A stretch of DNA of 64,000 nucleotides from Argopecten irradians (Eukaryota; Mollusca; Bivalvia; Pectinida; Pectinidae): contig NC_091144.1 in NCBI RefSeq assembly GCF_041381155.1, forward strand, positions 20,097,544-20,161,543. Reading direction: 5' to 3'. Below the pieces are notes generated by a model. It saw nothing but the letters and a program-made list of their open reading frames with translations, had not been told where the DNA came from and searched no databases. The translations under genes and the position numbers were made by a program. Positions 59,502 to 64,000 of this stretch are shown here, in pieces. Numbering within the stretch: position 1 is the stretch's first letter; the number at the start of each line of letters is the position of its first letter.

Positions 59502-62500
59502 ATGGCAGACACTCCTAATGAATTCAAGTTGAAGAATGCTCCTACAGATGGAATTTCAGCTGCAAAATTTGGTCCTAATTCCAGTCAGTTTTTGTTAGTA
59601 TCATCCTGGGATACGTCGGTCCGTCTATATGATGTTGTGGCTAATAACATGCGATTATCCTATCAACATCCAACTCCAGTATTGGATTGTTGTTTCCATG
59701 TAAGTTTTATTGTGGTACCACATTTGGTTTAGGTCCTGAAGATTTTCAAAATTTATTTCAAAGATGACATTGTTGAAAAGTATAAATGTTGTATTTAATT
59801 TCCTATTAAATTAAAACTTTTTTGATAGCATGCATGTCATTACACTATGAAATATGTTATACTTTACCACTGTGTGCAAAACATGACTACCTATACATGT
59901 ACAGACTACATGTATTTATTTCATAATATATGTACTGGTATATATATTATAATGGTCACATAATTTGCAATTGGAACACACATGTTTTTTTGGCAAATAA
60001 ATCTCACTGATAATCAAACCTGTCATATGATATCCTATTAATTGGCTGCATTTATTAATAATCAAAAATGAAAAGTTCACACGATTAACAAAACAATTAA
60101 AGATTTACAAAAACATTAACTTGAATATTGATTTGTAACTGTTTTACCAATTGAAATGTTATAGGATGCTGTACATTCCTACAGTGGAGGGCTGGACAAC
60201 ACAGTAATGATGTTTGATTTCAATACAAGCACAGGTAAAAATTTATTTGTTTATATCATAATTGAACATTTTTTACAAAAATTCTTAAATGTAAATCTCA
60301 CAATGAAAATATTTTCTTATCTTATTGGTTTTATAATTCATTTTTTGTTTAGATTTAAATGGATGTATATATAAGAGCACTTGTACATGTATACAAATTC
60401 TTAATTAGACAGATTTCAGTGATGAAATTTAAAGCGATGATTCTTTGATTTTACTGCCCAGGAACCACTGTAGGAACACACGACTCAGCTGTAAGATGTG
60501 TAGAGTACTGCCCTAGTGTAAATGTGGTCATCACTGGTAGTTGGGACTCGACAGTGAAACTGTGGGACCCCCGAACGCCGTGTGGGGCAGGCTCCTTCAG
60601 TCAACCAGATAAAGTATAAACATCATTTGAACTCAACCGCTAAACTGTTTTCAACACAGTATTTTTCTCACATTTGGTTGTTGACCGTTTTCCTAAAATA
60701 TCTGTAAACCATTTTACTGTTTTACTACATATTATGACATCATGACATGCCCAATGTACCAGATAGGGGCCACGGTGGCTGAGTGGTTAAGATGTCTCGA
60801 CATATTACCACAAGGCCTCCACCTCTGGGTCGCGAGTTCGAATCCTATGTGGGGCAGTTTCCAGGAACTGACCGTTGTCGGTGGTACCATGCCCTGTAAC
60901 TTTCAAAATGGTAAAAAAAGTATTTTCCATGTGCGAAAGATGTAAAATTGTATATCGAAAAAAACATTTTTTCCATAATTTCCGGGAAAAAATGCACACA
61001 AAATTCTAAAAATATAGTGAGTTTATCAAGGGGAACTAAGGAACCTTTATTCAGCCTCAAATGCACCCAAAAGTCACTGATGACAATAGGAAAGAATTAT
61101 ATCACATAATTGGCTTCATTTCAATTAGCTATGTGTAAATAAATATCGGATAAGAGGTGCAACAACACTATTAAGACTGAATCAATATGTAATTTATCAA
61201 CACATTCATTAGAGACTGAATCAATATGTAATTTATCAACAAATTCATTAGAGACTGAATCAATATGTAATTTATCAACAAATTCATTAGAGACTGAATC
61301 AATATGTAATTTATCAACAAATTCATTACAGACTGAATCAATATGTAATTTATCAACGAATTCATTAGAGACTGAATCAATATGAAATTTATCAACAAAT
61401 TCATTAGAGACTTATCATGAATCAATATGAAATTTATCAACAAATTCATTACAGACTGAATCAATATGTAATTTATCAACAAATTCATTAGAGACTGAAT
61501 CAATATGTAATTTATCAACAAATTCATTAGAGACTGAATCAATATGTAATTTATCAACAAATTCATTAATGACTGAATCAATATGAAATTTATCAACAAA
61601 TGAGACTGAATCAATATATAATTTATCAACAAATTCATTACAGACTGAATCAATATGAAATTTATCAACAAATTCATTAGAGACTGATCATGAATCAATA
61701 TGAAATTTATCAACAAATTCATTAGAGACTGAATCGGTATGAAATTTATCAATAAATATATTAGAGACTGAATCAATATATGATTTATCAACACATTCAT
61801 TGGTGACTGAATCAATATGAAATTTATCAACAAAATCATTAGAGACTGAATCAATATGAAATTCATCAACAAATTCATTAAAGAATGAATCAATATGAAA
61901 TTTATCAACAAATTCATTAGAGACTGAATCAGTATCAACAAATTCATGAATTGTAAGATTGTCTTTAAGACCTATAGTTAATTACAGGTGTACACTATGT
62001 CTGTGTGTGGGGACAGACTGGTAGTTGGTACAGCAGGCCGCAAGATATTGGTGTGGGACCTACGTAACATGGGATACGTCCAGCAGCGGCGGGAATCCAG
62101 CCTCAAATACCAGACACGCTGTATTCGATGTTTCCCCAACAAACAAGGCTATGTTCTTAGCTCAATAGAGGGTAAGGCAATAAATAGTACATTTCTATTC
62201 CGTCATATTACAAAGTTACCTCCCTTGCAATTAAATAGGTATCGATTGTGACGTCATTATATTATGTGAGCAAAATTCATGTTGTTTTCTCTTAAAAAGT
62301 ATGACACTTGCAAACGCATGACATAAAAATCAATACCAACCTGCAAGGGCAGATAACATTAAAAAAAAAAGGAGTTAATGTGAAAGGTCTAATTCTACCT
62401 TGAAATTGGCAATTTAGTTATACTCTGATGTGACTTATACATGTATCATATTGTTTCAGGCCGAGTTGCTGTTGAGTACCTTGACCCAAGTCCAGAGGTA

Positions 62501-64000
62501 CAGAAGAAAAAGTATGCCTTCAAATGTCACCGTATTAAAGAGAATGGAATAGAATCTATCTACCCAGTCAATGCTATAGCATTTCACACTCAACACAACA
62601 CCTTCGCCTCCGGGGGCTCGGACGGCTTCGTCAACATCTGGGACGGCTTCAATAAGAAGCGATTGTGTCAATTCCATAGGTAAGTATTGGTTTCAGAACT
62701 TTTAATTGCATTTCTTTCTGAATTCATAAGCAATGTAATTATCCCCTGCCTAACGAAGTTGATGGGGGATATACAAATGGGTTCCGTCCGTCCGTCTGTC
62801 CGTCTGTCCGTCCGTACGAATGGTTTCCGGAGCATAATTTTAAAACCAGTAGAGATATTTCCACGAAACTTTATACACACATTGGTCTTATGGTCTAGTA
62901 GTGCCTTTTGCTATTTTTAGGTTTTCATTTTTTGCATTTTTTCCGTAACCATGAAAACATTGCTGAAAATATCATATTTTTGTACCAGGTTCGTTTCCAG
63001 AGCATAACTCTAAAACCAGCAGAGATATTTCCATGAAACTTCATAGACACATTGTTCTTATGGTCTAGTAGTGCCTTTTGCTATTTTTAGGTTTTCATTT
63101 TTTGCACTTTTTCTGTAACCATGGAAACATTGCTGAAAATATCATATTTTTGTACCAGGTTCGTTTACGCAGCATAACTGGAAAACCGGTTGAGATATAT
63201 GCACGGAACTCCATAGGCACATTAGTCTTATGGTCTAGTAGTGCCTTTTGCTATTTTAAGGTTTTCACTTTTTGTACTTTTTTCTTTAACCATGGAAACA
63301 TTGCTGAAAATGGCAGATTTTTGTGTAAGAATCGTTTCCGGAGCACAACTCTAAAACCAGCAGAGATATTTCCATGAAACTTCATAGACACATTTTATAT
63401 TGTGTGTAGGACTTCTAATTTTGTATTATGCTTTACTTGTTATTTAATATGCATGCAGTAAAACTCTGATATATCAATACTCAATTACTATGAACATTTA
63501 CTTAATCCCTATGTAACTCGTCGCTGTTTAAAACAAAATAAAAAATCGCACTGTTAGCTGCTGAACTTTGTTAAAGCTAAGATCAATTCTGGTATTTTTC
63601 AAAGAAGCAAATGTTTTCAAAGTTGGTTTCACTTTGTTAAAAAAAACATAAATATGTTTTGTTTATATTCTTCAATTGCAGTTGGGTTTTAAAATACTTT
63701 CCCTATACTCTTACTAGCATATGAAATTAATGCATTAATTGATTTAGCTCTCTATTGGCGGGGGATCTGAATGACTGTCCTTGTTAAATTTGAGAATTTT
63801 ACAAAAAAAATATCTTCAAGTCATAAACATTATAACTGTATTTTTTTATCACAGATATCCAAATGGAATCTCGTCCCTGGCCTTCAGCCATGATGGACAG
63901 GCTTTAGCAATAGCCACATCCTATATGTATGAAGCAGATGAGATCAAGGACATACCAGAAGATGCTATATATATTCGAAATGTCAGTGACCAAGAAACAA
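59502..64000 (+). CDS. BUB3: BUB3 mitotic checkpoint WD-repeat protein, 3' end cut by the window
   Basis: Coding exons 59502-59699, 60165-60234, 60462-60613, 61988-62171, 62460-62679 and 63855-64000 join in frame with GT-AG introns (phases 0, 1, 0, 1, 2). The protein starts [20 protein letters not shown] and contains [49 protein letters not shown] and [17 protein letters not shown], all diagnostic for BUB3. About 323 residues are in view, close to the usual 326-328, so only a few C-terminal residues are missing. BUB3 is a seven-bladed WD40 propeller that binds phosphorylated MELT repeats of KNL1 and recruits BUB1 and BUBR1 to kinetochores. An acceptor directly before the ATG (TTTTAG|ATG) shows an upstream non-coding exon, not located. 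Confidence 0.96.
60765..60905 (+). mobile_element. tRNA-derived SINE copy in a BUB3 intron
   Basis: GGCCACGGTGGCTGAGTGGT (A box) and GCGAGTTCGAATCC (B box, about 60831-60844) form a tRNA-like head, followed by GTGGGGCAGTTTCCAGGAAC and GACCGTTGTCGGTGGT. There is no intact tRNA fold with CCA-type end, so it is a SINE rather than a tRNA gene. Confidence 0.8.
61170..61945. repeat. 39-bp minisatellite in a BUB3 intron
   Basis: About twenty units of AGACTGAATCAATATGTAAT followed by TTATCAACAAATTCATTAG. Period 39 is divisible by three, which makes a long stop-free frame on the minus strand (repeating [12 protein letters not shown]). It is not considered coding. The array ends about 45 bp before the exon at 61988. 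Confidence 0.92.
62735..63400 (+). repeat. Dispersed repeat with about 170-bp tandem units
   Basis: Begins TATCCCCTGCCTAACGAAGT with a CCGTCCGTCTGTCCGTC microsatellite, followed by about four units containing GGTTTCCGGAGCATAA, TATGGTCTAGTAGTGCCTTT and CATGGAAACATTGCTGAAAA. It is in the last BUB3 intron. Confidence 0.8.

Noticed and set aside
60765..60850. Possible tRNA gene
   Set aside because: A and B boxes are present but the anticodon arm and acceptor pairing are not canonical, and related sequences with SINE bodies occur at 44060 and 13903.
61171..61947. A 258-codon hydrophobic repetitive frame (minus strand)
   Set aside because: It is the 39-bp array in a BUB3 intron. Regular period and lack of a start context or splice signals argue against coding.

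Overview
The window is animal nuclear DNA, almost certainly from a bivalve mollusc. It has AT-rich intergenic sequence, many short exons with GT-AG introns, a highly conserved animal BUB3 gene, and dispersed repeats of bivalve type (GGCC-bounded elements, tRNA-derived SINEs, TTAA- and TA-flanked MITEs). The exact genus cannot be told from sequence alone. There are three protein-coding genes; nearly everything else is repeats.

(1) Positions 3411-9205 (+): a three-exon gene for a 436-residue protein that I do not recognise. A partial copy of the start of its exon 1 lies about 1.2 kb upstream. (2) Positions 16287-55073 (-): a large PARP14-like mono-ADP-ribosyltransferase gene. I could join 27 coding exons with consistent splice phases from an ATG at 54311 to a TAG at 16287, giving 9108 nt and about 3035 residues. 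In order the protein has a 1054-residue repetitive disordered region, two RRM-like domains, a long KH-like region, four macrodomains, another KH-like segment, WWE and a PARP catalytic domain. (3) Positions 59502-64000 (+): BUB3, six coding exons, cut by the window edge a few residues before its end.

Region by region: 0-7 kb holds two palindrome-based satellite arrays (GTCGTTATAACGAC and AGATATCT) with two intact TTAA-flanked MITEs inside the second. 10.4-12.5 kb is a 48-bp minisatellite whose long ORFs are artefacts of its period. 17.3-20.6 kb, in the last PARP intron, is a degenerate TTTTCCATTTAAAATAT array split by a 1.6-kb foldback element. 25.7-30.4 kb, also in a PARP intron, is a minisatellite of about 70 units of 64 bp. 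40.2-41.5 kb and 58.1-59.3 kb are GGCC-bounded repeats with internal tandem units. 56.5-57.8 kb is a dead non-LTR retrotransposon.

The most unusual observation is the 64-bp array at 25.77-30.42 kb. Each unit copies the last 31 nt of the macrodomain-4 exon together with its 5' splice site, in sense orientation, so the intron holds dozens of near-identical donors. A second, smaller array (57 bp x 4, 32.45-32.71 kb) in the same gene independently copies another exon end with its donor. All exon models come from reading frames and splice signals by eye; no transcript or database search was available.
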